Below, piece by piece: positions 10,059-20,618 of a stretch of DNA of 64,000 bases. Origin of the DNA: Oxalobacteraceae bacterium (lineage in GTDB: Bacteria > Pseudomonadota > Gammaproteobacteria > Burkholderiales > Burkholderiaceae_D); the NCBI GenBank assembly GCA_013284265.1, contig JABTBR010000017.1, positions 1 through 64,000 on the forward strand, read 5' to 3'. Made by a program: the position numbers and the translations under genes. The notes below the pieces were generated by a model. It had not been told where the DNA came from. It searched no databases and saw only the letters and a list, made by a program, of their open reading frames with translations. Numbering within the stretch: position 1 is the first letter of the stretch; each line of letters begins with the position of its first letter.

Positions 10059-11168
10059 TCAGGCCGCCAGTGCTTTGGTCAGGGCCGCGATCAGCACCGC
10101 GTTTTCCTGCGGCAGGCCGATGGAAATACGCAGCCATTCCGGCAGGCCGTAGTTGCCGACCGGACGCACGATCACGCCCTGCTTGAGCAGCGCCAGGTTG
10201 ATGCGCGCGCCGGCCGCCAGGTCCTTGCCGACCTTGACCAGCACGAAGTTACCGTAGGACGGCACGTATTCCAGGCCCAGCGCCTCGAACGCTTCGGTGA
10301 ACTGCTGGTAGCCGGCGGCGTTGTTGGCGGCGCCCTTGGCCAGGAATTCCTTGTCGTTCAGCGCCGCGATGGCCGCTGCCTGCGCCATCGAATTGACGTT
10401 GAAAGGCTGGCGGATGCGGTTCATCAGATCGGTCAGCCCAGGCTGGGCGATCGCGAAACCGACGCGCAAGCCGGCCAGGCCGTAGGCCTTGGAGAAGGTG
10501 CGCGAGACCAGCAGATTGGGGTATTGCTTGACCCAGGCGGTCGACTCGTACTGGTGTTCCGGCGCCAGGAATTCGTTGTAGGCCTCATCCAGCACCACCA
10601 CCACATTGGCGGGAACCTGCTTCAGGAAGGCTTCGATCTCGGCGGCCGGAATGAAGGTGCCGGTCGGGTTGTTCGGGTTGGCGATGAACACCAGGCGAGT
10701 GTCGGCATCGATCGCTGCCAGCATGGCCGGCAGGTCGTGGCCATAGGCCTTGGCCGGCACCACGATGTGGCGCGCGCCCACGCCCTGGGTCGCTAGCGCG
10801 TACACGGCGAAGGAGTACTGCGCATACACGACGGCCTGGCCGCGCTCAACAAAAGCGTGGGCGGCGATTTCCAGGATGTCGTTACTGCCATTGCCCAGGG
10901 TGATCCAGTCGGCCGGCACGTCGTAGCGCTTGGCCAGCGCGGCCTTCAGGTCGAAACCATTGGCGTCCGGATAGCGGCCCAGTTCCGCCGCGGCGGCGAT
11001 CATGGCCTCCTTGGCCGATGCCGGCACGCCGAAGGGGTTTTCGTTGGAAGCCAGCTTGACGATGGCGTCTTCATTGAGGCCAAACTCGCGCGCGACTTCC
11101 GCGATGGGTTTGCCGGCCTGGTAAGGGGCGATGGCGCGGACGTATTCAGGACCGAAATTCTTGGACAT
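10059..11168 (-). CDS. hisC: Histidinol-phosphate aminotransferase
   Basis: 369 aa, PLP-dependent fold type I. SNENPFGVP is near the N-terminus, IANPNNPTGTFI near 165, LDEAYNEF near 200, and the PLP lysine in SRTFSKAYGLAGLRVG near 230. Outside the his operon, between pheA and tyrA, this paralogue type (HisC2) can also transaminate phenylpyruvate and 4-hydroxyphenylpyruvate. The neighbours suggest such a dual or aromatic role; that is inference. Confidence 0.92.
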   Translation of the reverse strand: MSKNFGPEYVRAIAPYQAGKPIAEVAREFGLNEDAIVKLASNENPFGVPASAKEAMIAAAAELGRYPDANGFDLKAALAKRYDVPADWITLGNGSNDILEIAAHAFVERGQAVVYAQYSFAVYALATQGVGARHIVVPAKAYGHDLPAMLAAIDADTRLVFIANPNNPTGTFIPAAEIEAFLKQVPANVVVVLDEAYNEFLAPEHQYESTAWVKQYPNLLVSRTFSKAYGLAGLRVGFAIAQPGLTDLMNRIRQPFNVNSMAQAAAIAALNDKEFLAKGAANNAAGYQQFTEAFEALGLEYVPSYGNFVLVKVGKDLAAGARINLALLKQGVIVRPVGNYGLPEWLRISIGLPQENAVLIAALTKALAA

Positions 11169-11197
11169 GGCAGGACTCGTTAAAAGGTTCAGAGGTT

Positions 11198-12271
11198 TCA
11201 GGACAGGCTGAGGGGGTATGATCCCAGCACTTTAAAGAAGGAAGCGTTGTCTTTGAGTTCAGCCAACGCCTTGGCCACGGCATCGTGTTGCACGTGCCCT
11301 TCGATGTCGACATAGAAGTAGTACTCCCATGTCCCCATGCGTGCCGGACGCGATTCGAATCGCGTCATCGACACGCCATGTTTTGCCAGCGGCGCGAGCA
11401 ACTGATACACGGCGCCAGCCTTGTTCGGCACGGCCAGCACCAGCGAGGTCTGGTCCGAACCGGACGGATTGGTCTGTAAATGGCCGATCACCGCGAAGCG
11501 GGTACGGTTGTGCGGATCGTCCTGGATATGCGGCTTGACCACGCCCAGCTTGTACTGCTGGCCGGCGATCTCGCTGGCGATGGCGGCAATGCTGGCATCG
11601 TCGCCGGCCAGGCGCGCCGCCTCGGCGTTCGAGGCCACGGCGCGCCGTTCGATGTTCGGGTAGTTCTGGTTCAGCCACACATGGCACTGGGCCAGCGCCT
11701 GCGAATGGGCACAGATGACCTTGACGCCTTCCATGTCGCCGTTCTTGCTCATCAGGCTGTGATGCACCGCGATCGACACTTCGCCGCTGATGATCAGGCT
11801 CGTTTGCAGCATCAGGTCGAGCGTGCGGTTGACCGCGCCCTCGGAGGAATTTTCCACCGGGACCACGCCGAATTCGGCGGTGCCGGCCTCGGTGGCGCGG
11901 AACACCTCATCGATCGAGGCGCAGGGCAGGATCTCGACGGCGCTGCCGAACTGCTGGTACACGGCCTGCTCGCTGAAGGTGCCGACCGGACCGAGGAAGG
12001 CCACGGTGACGCGCTTTTCCAGCGCGCGGCAGGCCGACATGATCTCGCGGAAGATGGTTTGCACTTCGCCGCTGGCCATCGGGCCGGGATTGCGCTCGGC
12101 CACGCCGCGCAGCACCTGGGCTTCGCGTTCGGGACGGAACACCGGCGCCTGGGTTTCGGCCTTCACGTGGCCCACTTCCTGGGCCACTTTGGCGCGCTCG
12201 TTCAGCAGCGCGAGGATCTGCGCGTCGATCGCATCGATCCGTTCGCGCAAGGGTTTCAGTTTGTCTGTCAT
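11198..12271 (-). CDS. pheA: Bifunctional chorismate mutase / prephenate dehydratase
   Basis: 357 aa P-protein. Residues 1-90 are an AroQ-type chorismate mutase domain (LKPLRERIDAIDAQILALLNERAKVAQEVG). Residues ~93-275 are prephenate dehydratase (VAFLGPVGTFSEQAV, then PVENSSEGAVNRTLDL and the later TRFAVIG). The C-terminal ACT domain holds the phenylalanine-sensing motifs GAVYQLL and TRFESRPAR, so feedback inhibition by phenylalanine is expected. It is flanked by serC and hisC in the usual betaproteobacterial order. Confidence 0.97.
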   Translation of the reverse strand: MTDKLKPLRERIDAIDAQILALLNERAKVAQEVGHVKAETQAPVFRPEREAQVLRGVAERNPGPMASGEVQTIFREIMSACRALEKRVTVAFLGPVGTFSEQAVYQQFGSAVEILPCASIDEVFRATEAGTAEFGVVPVENSSEGAVNRTLDLMLQTSLIISGEVSIAVHHSLMSKNGDMEGVKVICAHSQALAQCHVWLNQNYPNIERRAVASNAEAARLAGDDASIAAIASEIAGQQYKLGVVKPHIQDDPHNRTRFAVIGHLQTNPSGSDQTSLVLAVPNKAGAVYQLLAPLAKHGVSMTRFESRPARMGTWEYYFYVDIEGHVQHDAVAKALAELKDNASFFKVLGSYPLSLS

Positions 12272-12319
12272 GTTCAGCTAAGTGTCAGTGTCGTATTCAA
12301 ATGCATGGCTGCGGCCGCG

Positions 12320-12377
12320 TGCCGGCGCTAGGAAATGCGCGCGGGCGGCCTGATGCCGCCATCTGCGCGCGCCGGCA
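12320..12377. other. Long GC-rich hairpin between serC and pheA
   Basis: Nested inverted repeats TGCCGGCGC...GCGCGC-GGCGGC / GCCGCC-...GCGCGCGCCGGCA fill the gap right after the serC stop. No T-run follows, so it is more likely an mRNA-stabilising or attenuating structure than a terminator. Confidence 0.5.
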
Positions 12378-12384
12378 GCGGGCT

Positions 12385-13479
12385 TCAGCGCCCGGCGAAC
12401 TCGTTCAAATAATCGACCAGGGCCTGTACGCCCTCGATTGGCATCGCATTGTAGATTGACGCGCGCATACCGCCGACGGACTTGTGGCCCTTCAGTTGCA
12501 GCAGGCCGCGCGCTTTGGCGCCGGCCAGGAATGCTTCGTTTTTGCTTTCATCGCGCAGATAGAACGGTACGTTCATGCGCGAACGGTTCGCCTTGGCGAC
12601 CCGGTTCTGGTAAAAATCGTCGGCGTCGAGCGCCGCATACAGCAGCGCCGCCTTCTCGATATTGCGTTGCTCCATCGCCGCCACGCCGCCATTGCGCTTG
12701 AGCCACTGAAATACCAGGCCGGCGATGTAGATGGCGTAGGTAGGCGGCGTGTTGTACATCGACTCGTTGTCGTTGACGATCTTCCAGTCATAGGCCGACG
12801 GGCAGATAGGCAGCGCCTTGCCCAGCAGGTCTTCGCGCACGATGACGATGGTCAGGCCGGCCGGGCCGATGTTCTTTTGCGCGCCGCCGAAGATCACGCC
12901 ATAGCGCGACACGTCGACCTGGCGCGACAGGATGTGCGAGGACATGTCGGCCACCACGGTGGTGCCGTTCAGGGCCGCCGGATCGGGCGCGAAATCGTAC
13001 TCCACGCCGTCGATGGTCTCGTTGGTGCACAGGTGGACATAGGCCGCGTCCGGGGTGAGCTTCCACTCCGATTGGGCCGGCACGCGGTGGAAGCCTTCGG
13101 CCTGGGACGACGCCGCCACGTTCACATTGGCGTAGCGCGCCGCTTCCTTGATGGATTTGCCTGACCACGAGCCGGTGTGGACGAAGTCGATCGTGGCTGG
13201 CTGCGGCTTGTGGCCCAGCAGGTTCAAAGGCACGACGGCGTTCTGGGACAGGCCGCCGCCTTGCAGGAACAGGATACGGTAGTTATCCGGGACGGCCAGC
13301 AGTTCGCGCAGATCGCGTTCGGCGGCCTTGTAGATCGAAATGAATTCCGGTCCGCGGTGGCTCATCTCCATGACGGACATGCCGCTGCCATGCCAGTCCA
13401 GCATTTCGGCGGCCGCTTGCGCCAGCACTTCCTTGGGCAGTACGGCCGGGCCGGCGGAGAAGTTGTAGATCTGAGTCAC
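12385..13479 (-). CDS. serC: Phosphoserine aminotransferase
   Basis: 364 aa, PLP enzyme converting 3-phosphohydroxypyruvate to phosphoserine (and acting in pyridoxal phosphate synthesis). It opens with [16 protein letters not shown]. Family motifs HRGPEF (residues ~41-46) and DMSSHILSR are present, and the PLP lysine is in [16 protein letters not shown] near 195. The start codon is GTG at 13479 preceded by AAGGA. Normal length. Confidence 0.96.
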   Translation of the reverse strand: MTQIYNFSAGPAVLPKEVLAQAAAEMLDWHGSGMSVMEMSHRGPEFISIYKAAERDLRELLAVPDNYRILFLQGGGLSQNAVVPLNLLGHKPQPATIDFVHTGSWSGKSIKEAARYANVNVAASSQAEGFHRVPAQSEWKLTPDAAYVHLCTNETIDGVEYDFAPDPAALNGTTVVADMSSHILSRQVDVSRYGVIFGGAQKNIGPAGLTIVIVREDLLGKALPICPSAYDWKIVNDNESMYNTPPTYAIYIAGLVFQWLKRNGGVAAMEQRNIEKAALLYAALDADDFYQNRVAKANRSRMNVPFYLRDESKNEAFLAGAKARGLLQLKGHKSVGGMRASIYNAMPIEGVQALVDYLNEFAGR

Positions 13480-13494
13480 AGTACGGTCCTTATG

Positions 13495-13552
13495 AAAAAA
13501 GCGGGGTCAGTGTCATTGTCGCATCAATCCGCGAAAAAAACCCTGACCCCGC
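13495..13552 (-). terminator. Long-loop terminator after gyrA
   Basis: Perfect 10-bp inverted repeat GCGGGGTCAG (13501-13510) / CTGACCCCGC (13543-13552) with a 32-base loop. On the minus strand it is followed by TTTTTT (complement of 13495-13500). A second hairpin GTTCCGGGCC / GGCCCGGAAC lies closer to gyrA. The stem shares the GGGGTC...GACCCC theme of the dispersed repeats. Confidence 0.65.
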
Positions 13553-13616
13553 CGGTTCCGGGCCTGCATGGCCCGGAACATGGTGCTTTACCGCTATCGA
13601 GAGCGTGACTGCAAGC

Positions 13617-16247
13617 TTACTCGGCCTTGCTGTCCGGGCCAGGTTCCAGTTCCACTTCGTCGATATCGGTTTCCACGATACGCTGCAGGCCGGACAGCTT
13701 GGTGCCGTCCTCCACCGCGATCAGGGTCACGCCCTGGGTCGCGCGGCCCATTTCGCGGATTTCCGACACGCGGGTACGAATCAGGACGCCGCCGGTGGTG
13801 ATCAGCATGATCTCGTCGGTGGTCTCGACCAGGGTCGCGGCCACGACTTTGCCGTTGCGCTCGCTGGTCTGGATTGCGATCATGCCCTTGGTGCCGCGGC
13901 CATGGCGGGTGTACTCGGTGATCGGGGTACGCTTGCCGAAGCCGTTCTCGGTGGCCGTCAGGACCGACTGCTCCTCGTTCTCGGCCACCAGCAGCGCGAT
14001 CACGTGCTGGCCTTCTTCCAGGTTCATGCCGCGCACGCCGCGGGCGTTACGGCCCATCGGACGCACATCGTTCTCGTCGAAGCGCACCGCCTTGCCCGAG
14101 TCGGAGAACAGCATCACATCGTGCTCGCCATCGGTCAGCGCGGCGCCGATCAGGAAGTCGCCCTCGTCCAGGTCGACCGCGATGATGCCGGCCTTGCGCG
14201 GGTTGCTGAAGTCCTTCAGCGGGGTCTTTTTCACGGTACCCAGGCTGGTGGACATGAAGACGTAGTGGTCTTCCGGGAAGGTGCGGTTGTCGCCCGACAG
14301 CGGCAGGATCACCGTGATCTTCTCGTTATCGGCCAGCGGGAACATGTTCACGATAGGCTTGCCGCGCGAATTGCGCGAGCCTTGCGGCACTTCCCATACC
14401 TTCAGCCAGTACATGCGGCCGCGGTTGGAGAAGCACAGGATGTAATCGTGGGTATTGGCGATGAACAGCTGATCGATCCAATCCTCTTCCTTGGTCGCCA
14501 TGGCCTGCTTGCCGCGTCCGCCGCGCTTCTGGGCGCGGTATTCGGAGATCGGCTGCGACTTCATATAGCCGGTGTGCGACAGCGTCACGACCATGTCCTG
14601 CGGCGTGATCAGGTCTTCCGTGCCCAGGTCGGTGGCATTGTGCTCGATGGTGGAACGGCGCTCATCCTTGTTATTGACACCGTATTCGGTGCGGATCAGG
14701 CTCATTTCATCGGTGATGATGACGGTCACGCGTTCCGGCTTGGACAGGATGTCGAGCAGGTCGGCGATTTCGGCCATCACATCTTTGTATTCGTTGACGA
14801 TCTTGTCCTGTTCCAGGCCGGTCAGGCGTTGCAGGCGCATCTGCAGAATCTCTTGCGCCTGGTCGTCCGACAGCTTGTACAGGCCGTCCGGCTGCATGCC
14901 GTAGTGCTTGGGCAGGTGCTCGGGGCGGAAGGCGTCGATGCCGCCGATGGTGCTGCCTTCGCCGGTGCGGGCCAGCATTTCGCGTACCAGGGACGAATCC
15001 CAGGCGCGCGTCATCAGCTCGGACTTGGCCACCGGCGGGGTCGGCGCGGCCTTGATGATGGCGATGAAGTCATCGATATTGGCCAGTGCGACGGCCAGGC
15101 CTTCGAGCACGTGGCCGCGTTCGCGCGCCTTGCGCAGTTCGAACACGGTGCGGCGCGTGACCACTTCGCGGCGGTGCGACAGGAAGCACTGCAGCATCTG
15201 CTTCAGGTTCAGCAGGCGCGGCTGGCCGTCCACCAGGGCCACCATATTCATGCCGAAGGTGTCTTGCAGCTGGGTCTGCTTGTACAGATTGTTCAGCACC
15301 ACTTCCGGCACTTCGCCGCGTTTGAGCTCGATGACCACGCGCATGCCCGATTTATCGGACTCGTCGCGGATGTCGGAAATGCCTTCGAGCTTCTTGTCGC
15401 GCACGTTCTCGGCGATACGCTCGAGCAGGGACTTCTTGTTCACCTGATAAGGCAGCTCGTCGACGATGATCGCGGTACGGCCGCCATCCTTGCCATATTC
15501 CTCGAAGTGGGTCTTGGCGCGCATCACCACACGGCCGCGGCCGGTGCGGTAGCCGTCGCGCACGCCCGAGACGCCATAGATGATGCCGGCCGTCGGGAAG
15601 TCCGGCGCCGGGATGATCTCGATCAGCTCGTCGATGGTGCAATCGGGATTGCGCAGCACATGCAGGGCGCCGTCGATCACTTCGCGCAGATTGTGCGGCG
15701 GGATATTGGTCGCCATACCGACCGCGATACCGGAGGAACCGTTGATCAGCAGATTCGGAATCCGGGTCGGCAGGACGGTCGGCTCTTTTTCCTTGCCGTC
15801 GTAGTTGGGCTGGAAGTCGACCGTGTCCTTGTCGATATCGGCCAGGATTTCGCTGGCGATCTTGTCCAGGCGGCACTCGGTGTAACGCATCGCCGCGGCG
15901 CTGTCGCCGTCGACCGAACCGAAGTTGCCCTGGCCGTCGACCAGCATATAGCGCAGCGAGAAGTCCTGGGCCATCCGCACCAGCGTGTCGTAGATCGACG
16001 CATCGCCGTGCGGGTGGTATTTACCCATGGTTTCGCCGACCACGCGGGCGCACTTGACGTAAGGGCGGTTCCACACATTGTTCATTTCATGCATCGCGAA
16101 CAAGACCCGGCGGTGCACCGGCTTGAGGCCGTCGCGCACGTCCGGCAAGGCGCGGCCCACGATCACGCTCATGGCGTAATCGAGATAGCTCTTGCGCATC
16201 TCTTCTTCGAGGGAAATAGGGATTGTTTCTTTTGCGAATTGATCCAT
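13617..16247 (-). CDS. gyrA: DNA gyrase subunit A
   Basis: 876 aa. This is the breakage-reunion subunit of the enzyme that introduces negative supercoils. The N-terminal DNA-gate domain has [34 protein letters not shown] around residues 66-100; Tyr in the R-Y-T-E-C motif near 126 is the catalytic tyrosine. The GyrA box QKRGGRGK is near 545, after which come six beta-pinwheel repeats. The quinolone-determining positions appear wild type, with Asp-Ala-Ser in HGDASIYDT. The C-terminus is acidic ([16 protein letters not shown]). It heads the long minus-strand block. Confidence 0.98.
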   Translation of the reverse strand: MDQFAKETIPISLEEEMRKSYLDYAMSVIVGRALPDVRDGLKPVHRRVLFAMHEMNNVWNRPYVKCARVVGETMGKYHPHGDASIYDTLVRMAQDFSLRYMLVDGQGNFGSVDGDSAAAMRYTECRLDKIASEILADIDKDTVDFQPNYDGKEKEPTVLPTRIPNLLINGSSGIAVGMATNIPPHNLREVIDGALHVLRNPDCTIDELIEIIPAPDFPTAGIIYGVSGVRDGYRTGRGRVVMRAKTHFEEYGKDGGRTAIIVDELPYQVNKKSLLERIAENVRDKKLEGISDIRDESDKSGMRVVIELKRGEVPEVVLNNLYKQTQLQDTFGMNMVALVDGQPRLLNLKQMLQCFLSHRREVVTRRTVFELRKARERGHVLEGLAVALANIDDFIAIIKAAPTPPVAKSELMTRAWDSSLVREMLARTGEGSTIGGIDAFRPEHLPKHYGMQPDGLYKLSDDQAQEILQMRLQRLTGLEQDKIVNEYKDVMAEIADLLDILSKPERVTVIITDEMSLIRTEYGVNNKDERRSTIEHNATDLGTEDLITPQDMVVTLSHTGYMKSQPISEYRAQKRGGRGKQAMATKEEDWIDQLFIANTHDYILCFSNRGRMYWLKVWEVPQGSRNSRGKPIVNMFPLADNEKITVILPLSGDNRTFPEDHYVFMSTSLGTVKKTPLKDFSNPRKAGIIAVDLDEGDFLIGAALTDGEHDVMLFSDSGKAVRFDENDVRPMGRNARGVRGMNLEEGQHVIALLVAENEEQSVLTATENGFGKRTPITEYTRHGRGTKGMIAIQTSERNGKVVAATLVETTDEIMLITTGGVLIRTRVSEIREMGRATQGVTLIAVEDGTKLSGLQRIVETDIDEVELEPGPDSKAE

Positions 16248-16728
16248 TGGCGGGTCGACTGATCTCTGAAGTGATTGACTTATCTTTTAAGCAATGTGTG
16301 CCGCACTGTAGCTGCCTGTTGCGCTGCCTGTCCAACTGCTGACGGACAAGCGTGCGATTTTAACATGCGCGCCCCGTTCCCAGCGCATTTCCGGCAGCGC
16401 CGGCGCTGACAGCGCCGCGCCGCGGCGCCGTGATGTGCATTAACAAAAGCCGTGCGCCAAGGCAAGCTTGTAATCGGGATGACACATTAATCAATTAATA
16501 TCCCGGTTCACGTTGCAACAAAACAACATTTTGGTCGGATGCGCCACAGGTTTGATTTACCCCCCGGCGTGCGTCGAGTACGCATGTGGCAAAATGGCCG
16601 AGAAGTCAATTGCATGATTCGCAAGCAGTGAACATCGCGATTTTGAGCGTGGTGGTAGAATCCCCCCCGTGCTCGACTATAAGTCGCGCTGTTCTCTGCG
16701 ATATCACCCCCGAAAGGAAGAAAAAAAT
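16248..16728. other. Divergent gyrA / ompA intergenic region
   Basis: 481 bases without a convincing gene; the short ORFs across it lack RBSs and family features. It must hold the leaders and promoters of gyrA (minus) and ompA (plus). The part from 16440 to 16720 is AT-richer than the surroundings, as expected for promoter DNA. I could not place -35/-10 boxes with confidence. Confidence 0.5.
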
Positions 16729-17445
16729 ATGAATAAACTGATTTCGATCTTAGCTGTGTCGGCCGCCTTCGCCGGCTCGGCAATCGCCCAAACCCAGCCT
16801 ACCTCGCCGCCTTTCGCACCGGTGACCCAAGACATCAAAGCCGCCACGCCAAAAAGCGCCTACGTGCAAGATGCACGCGGCGTCATCGCGCGTGATCCAT
16901 TCGGCCTGTGCTGGCGCACCGGCTACTGGACCCCTGCCGATGCGGTTCCAGGTTGCGATCTGCCCCTGTGCGTAGAGCCAGAGAAGCTCGAAAACGGCAA
17001 ATGCGTCGCGCCGCCTGCTCCAGTAGCACCAGCGCCTGCCGCACCGGCACCGGCTCCTGCACCAGCTCCGGCCGTCGTCGCACCGACCTCGGAAAAAGTC
17101 AGCTTCGCCGCTGATGCCCTGTTCGACTTCGACAAGGCCGTACTGAAACCAGAAGGCAAAGCCAAACTGGACGACCTGAGCTCGAAACTGGGTTCGATTA
17201 AACTGGAAGTCATCATCGCCGTCGGTCACACCGACTCCGTCGGTAGCGATGAATACAACCAGAAACTGTCGATCCGCCGCGCTGAAGCTGTCAAGGCTTA
17301 CATCATCTCCAAAGGCGTCGAAGCGAACCGCGTCTACACCGAAGGCAAAGGCGAGAAACAACCAGTTGCAGATAACAAAGATGCAACCGGCCGCGCCAAA
17401 AACCGTCGCGTAGAAGTCGAAGTCGTCGGCACCCGCGCCAAGTAA
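16729..17445 (+). CDS. ompA: OmpA-family outer membrane protein
   Basis: 238 aa from the ATG at 16729, preceded by AAGGAAG; the longer upstream reading frame has no RBS. Residues 1-20 are a signal peptide (MNKLISILAV...SAIAQ). A cysteine pair (Cys~77/83) precedes a Pro/Ala hinge (PAPAAPAPAPAPAPA). The C-terminal OmpA/MotB domain starts near 125 with ALFDFDKAVLKPEGKAKLDDL and carries the peptidoglycan-binding motif VGHTDSVGSDEYNQKLSIRRAEAV. There is no full eight-strand barrel, so it is a short OmpA-like peptidoglycan-associated protein. It is monocistronic with a strong terminator. Confidence 0.92.
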   Translation: MNKLISILAVSAAFAGSAIAQTQPTSPPFAPVTQDIKAATPKSAYVQDARGVIARDPFGLCWRTGYWTPADAVPGCDLPLCVEPEKLENGKCVAPPAPVAPAPAAPAPAPAPAPAVVAPTSEKVSFAADALFDFDKAVLKPEGKAKLDDLSSKLGSIKLEVIIAVGHTDSVGSDEYNQKLSIRRAEAVKAYIISKGVEANRVYTEGKGEKQPVADNKDATGRAKNRRVEVEVVGTRAK

Positions 17446-17465
17446 TTCGCGCAAGCAATACTCTG

Positions 17466-17492
17466 AAACCCCGCTACGGCGGGGTTTTTTTT
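17466..17492 (+). terminator. ompA terminator
   Basis: AAACCCCGC-TACG-GCGGGG followed by eight T residues, 20 bases after the ompA stop. A second hairpin (GCGCCCGCC...) follows directly. Confidence 0.92.
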
Positions 17493-17535
17493 CGCGCCCG
17501 CCTGTCGCGCGGGCGATTTACGTTATCATTCACCC

Positions 17536-18237
17536 ATGAACGCCGACCCTTTAGAAATACAAAAATTCAGTGAGCTGGCCCATCGCTGGTGGGACCCCAC
17601 ATCCGAATTCCGCCCCCTGCACGAGATCAACCCGCTGCGCCTGGAATGGATCAATGCGCGCGCCCCGCTGGCCGGCAAGAAGGTCATCGACATCGGTTGC
17701 GGCGGCGGCATCCTGAGCGAATCGATGGCGCGCAAGGGCGCCGACGTGACCGGCATCGACCTGTCCGACAAGGCGCTGAAAGTGGCCGACCTGCACAGCC
17801 TGGAATCGGGCGTGGCCGTGCGCTACAAGCTGATCGCCGCCGAAGACATGGCCGCCGCCGAGGCCGGCCAGTACGATGTCGTCACCTGCATGGAAATGCT
17901 GGAACACGTGCCCGATCCGGGCGCCATCGTGCGCGCCGCCGCGGCCCTGGTCAAACCGGGCGGGCAAGTGTTCTTTTCCACGCTCAACCGCAATCCCAAG
18001 GCCTATCTGTTTGCCGTGATCGGCGCCGAATACCTGCTGCGCATGCTGCCCAAGGGCACCCACGACTACGATAAATTCATCACCCCGGCCGAGCTGGCAC
18101 AATCGATCCGCAGCGCCGGGCTGGAACTGGGCGGCATGAAGGGCCTGGGCTACAATCCCTTCACCAAGCTGTATTCGCTCAACGACGACACCAGCGTCAA
18201 CTACATGGTGGCCACCCGCCGCCCCCTGGCATCCTGA
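17536..18237 (+). CDS. ubiG: Ubiquinone biosynthesis O-methyltransferase
   Basis: 233 aa class I SAM methyltransferase making both O-methylations of ubiquinone synthesis (demethylubiquinol to ubiquinol). Motif [17 protein letters not shown] is near 50-65, the post-motif acidic residue in VTGIDLS, and [13 protein letters not shown] near 117. The N-terminal [25 protein letters not shown] is diagnostic of UbiG. It is followed after 50 bases by gph, the conserved ubiG-gph pair. Confidence 0.96.
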   Translation: MNADPLEIQKFSELAHRWWDPTSEFRPLHEINPLRLEWINARAPLAGKKVIDIGCGGGILSESMARKGADVTGIDLSDKALKVADLHSLESGVAVRYKLIAAEDMAAAEAGQYDVVTCMEMLEHVPDPGAIVRAAAALVKPGGQVFFSTLNRNPKAYLFAVIGAEYLLRMLPKGTHDYDKFITPAELAQSIRSAGLELGGMKGLGYNPFTKLYSLNDDTSVNYMVATRRPLAS

Positions 18238-18287
18238 ACCGGCGGCGGCCCTGGCCGCCCCTCTCTTTGAATAGCAAGTAGCTGCCC

Positions 18288-18983
18288 ATGACCCTGCCCA
18301 CCACTCCGCGCGCCATCCTGTTCGACCTCGATGGCACCCTGGCCGACACCGCGCCCGACCTGGCCGCCGCCGTCAATCTGATGCGTACCGAGCAGGGCCT
18401 GGCCCCGACCGACTATGCGCTGCTGCGCCCGACCGCCTCGGCTGGCGCGCGCGGCATGATAGGCGCGGCCTTCGGCGTGACGCCGCAGGACCCCGCCTTC
18501 CCCGCCCTGCGCGACCGTTTCCTCGACAATTACGAAGCGGCCATCGCCGTGCAAAGCAGCCTGTTCGACGGCGTGCCGGAACTGCTGGGCGGTATCGAAG
18601 CGGCCGGCCTGGCCTGGGGCATCGTCACCAACAAGCCGGCCCGCTTCACCGACCCGCTGCTGCCCCTGATCGGACTCGACCATGCCGGCTGCTCGGTCTC
18701 GGGCGACACCACCGCCCATCCGAAACCGCATCCGGCGCCGCTGCTGGAGGCGGCCAGCCGCCTGGGCCTGCCGCCCGAGCAATGCTGGTATGTGGGCGAC
18801 GACCTGCGCGACATCCAGGCCGGCCACGCGGCCGGCATGCTGACGGTGGCCTGCGGCTGGGGCTACTGCGGCCCGGTCGAGCCACAAAGCTGGAACGCCG
18901 ACTACCTGCTCGACACCCCGCAGCAACTGCTGGCCCTGCTGCGCCAGACCCTGGCCATCCCGGCCGCCGAACTGGCGGCCTGA
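18288..18983 (+). CDS. gph: Phosphoglycolate phosphatase
   Basis: 231 aa HAD-family hydrolase with alpha-helical cap. Motif I is AILFDLDGTLADTAPDL (catalytic Asp pair), motif II WGIVTNKP near 110, and motifs III/IV KPHPAPLL...CWYVGDDLRDIQAGHAAGM. It removes 2-phosphoglycolate formed during DNA repair. Downstream of ubiG it may equally act as an N-acetylmuramate-6-phosphate phosphatase (MupP-like), since several proteobacterial ubiG-linked Gph proteins belong to that branch; the sequence alone does not decide. Confidence 0.9.
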   Translation: MTLPTTPRAILFDLDGTLADTAPDLAAAVNLMRTEQGLAPTDYALLRPTASAGARGMIGAAFGVTPQDPAFPALRDRFLDNYEAAIAVQSSLFDGVPELLGGIEAAGLAWGIVTNKPARFTDPLLPLIGLDHAGCSVSGDTTAHPKPHPAPLLEAASRLGLPPEQCWYVGDDLRDIQAGHAAGMLTVACGWGYCGPVEPQSWNADYLLDTPQQLLALLRQTLAIPAAELAA

Positions 18984-19209
18984 GCCCGCTGAACTGCGCT
19001 GCCCGGCGCCGCCCGGGCAGTATCCCTCCCGCGCGCAGATAGCTGCGTCCAGGTCTGGAATTACCCGCCGTTTTCGCCGCGATGTTTGCGCCCGCCTGCC
19101 CGCGCCGGCGCAGCATTTCCCCATCCCTGGCCGGCTTTTCATTCTTGCATTCCACGCATGAATGAATCGATAATTTTTTGAATTGAGGTACTAATTTCCG
19201 TACGGATAC

Positions 19210-19237
19210 TTGTCTAGACGGGCATTCTACGTATAAT
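19210..19237 (+). promoter_or_regulatory. Sigma-70-like promoter of the tandem paralogues
   Basis: TTGTCT (19210-19215), 16-base spacer, TATAAT (19232-19237), about 110 bases before the first paralogue's ATG. The rest of the gap 18984-19346 is AT-rich in its second half and shows no gene. Confidence 0.65.
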
Positions 19238-19346
19238 TACGCATGTTAGCGTGATTTCACTCGTTTCTGCATAGTACATTTATGCAAGCCATTTCCGGAA
19301 AGTGACATACGCATCCCTAGCCTACACCCCGCTGGAGCGTACCGTA

Positions 19347-20375
19347 ATGATTCTCGAACATCCCGTGCCGGACGACGTCGATATGCCGGAGTTGCACGCC
19401 GAGCTGCTGCCCAATATCCCCGCACGCAATCAAGCCGCCCAATCCTGGCAAGTGAGCGTGGTCGACGCCAAATTCCACTGGTATGACCTGATCACCGGCT
19501 TTCCCGACAAGCCGGATATGCACAATCCGGTCGGCCGCTATATCCGGCGCATGCAGTTCGATCTGGAAGCGGCCACCGAAAAGCAGATGCTGTACTTCGT
19601 GGTGCAGCGCCCGCGCATGCGTTTCGACCCCAGCCGCAGCGTGCACTGGAGCTTCTTCGGACTCAAGCTGTCCATCCCCGTGCTGACGGGCTCGGAAGAC
19701 CACCCCGTCGCCGACATCCTCACCATCGAACTCAAGGTGCCGTTCTCGGCCACGCTGAAAAAACCCAGCACGGTCCTGGACGAATGCTTCATCACGCTCA
19801 ACTGGGGCGGTTGCATCGAGGCGCTGACCGTGCACGATCTGCTGCGCACCTTCGACAGCGAATTGCGCCTGTCCACCCGGGTGCTGCGCGTGGGCCAGAC
19901 CCGCGACCCGGCCGGCCTGATGGCCAAGGGCCGCCTGCCGGCCGTGCAGAAGCTGTGCCAGCAATTCAATGACAGTTACGACACCCTGCTGCTGATCGCC
20001 CAGATCCACACCGACGTCACCCCGCCCGAGGCCGACCCCGGCCTGATGCCGGACAATCAGAACCGGGTGGCCGAGGATGCGCTCAGCCATGAACGCCTGG
20101 ACGTGATCGAAAGCGCGCTGGCGCGCTATTTCGAAGGCAGCGGCGAACGCGGCCGCAGCAGCGAGGAAAAGCAGGCCCACCGCGAGCGCCTGCGCCAGAT
20201 CCAGGCCGACCAGCATCTGCAGCAGTTCAGCATCGACCTGGCGTTTGCCGAGGGCGGCAATTACCGCTTTCTGGGCTCCGAACATGTCGCCAAGGCCGAG
20301 CGCCATCTGCTCGACTGCCAGCTGGTCGATGGCGAAGTCCAGGTCAGAAGAGTGCCTACAACGGACAAGGAATGA
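19347..20375 (+). CDS. Uncharacterised protein, first of a tandem paralogous pair
   Basis: 342 aa from the ATG at 19347 with GGAG nine bases upstream; an upstream GTG at 19302 is open but has no RBS, and the next paralogue supports the ATG. I do not recognise a named family. Visible: a soluble protein opening with an acidic segment, then SWQVSVVDAKFHWYDLITGFP, NPVGRYIRRMQFDLEAA, several alternating hydrophobic strands, the motif RVGQTRDPAGLMAKGRL near 187-205, IESALARYFEG near 255, and a helical charged region (RLRQIQADQHLQQF). No signal peptide or membrane segment. The VGQTRDP motif resembles a GIY-YIG-nuclease strand, but that is a weak inference. It has its own promoter. Confidence 0.75.
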   Translation: MILEHPVPDDVDMPELHAELLPNIPARNQAAQSWQVSVVDAKFHWYDLITGFPDKPDMHNPVGRYIRRMQFDLEAATEKQMLYFVVQRPRMRFDPSRSVHWSFFGLKLSIPVLTGSEDHPVADILTIELKVPFSATLKKPSTVLDECFITLNWGGCIEALTVHDLLRTFDSELRLSTRVLRVGQTRDPAGLMAKGRLPAVQKLCQQFNDSYDTLLLIAQIHTDVTPPEADPGLMPDNQNRVAEDALSHERLDVIESALARYFEGSGERGRSSEEKQAHRERLRQIQADQHLQQFSIDLAFAEGGNYRFLGSEHVAKAERHLLDCQLVDGEVQVRRVPTTDKE

Positions 20376-20618
20376 ATTCCCACCCTCCCCACCTCCCTTT
20401 CTGCAACAAATCCGGCCCGCACGCTTGAGTTTTATATGCCCGCGGGCCCGGCAACGTTAAAATACCGTCAAGCCAGAAGATTTTCCGCACTGCTCAGCAA
20501 TGTTGCGTCAGAGAATCAACTACAGGCTTAGGTGAATTGCCGTGTGGAAATAACTGGCAGCTCGTACTATACTGATAGGAAGCGCAGCACTTACCCACCC
20601 CTGTCCCGGAGCCGCCTC

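Noticed and set aside
13605..16262. Plus-strand open frame of 885 codons
   Set aside because: Complement of gyrA, which has all gyrase motifs; the plus frame is an artefact.
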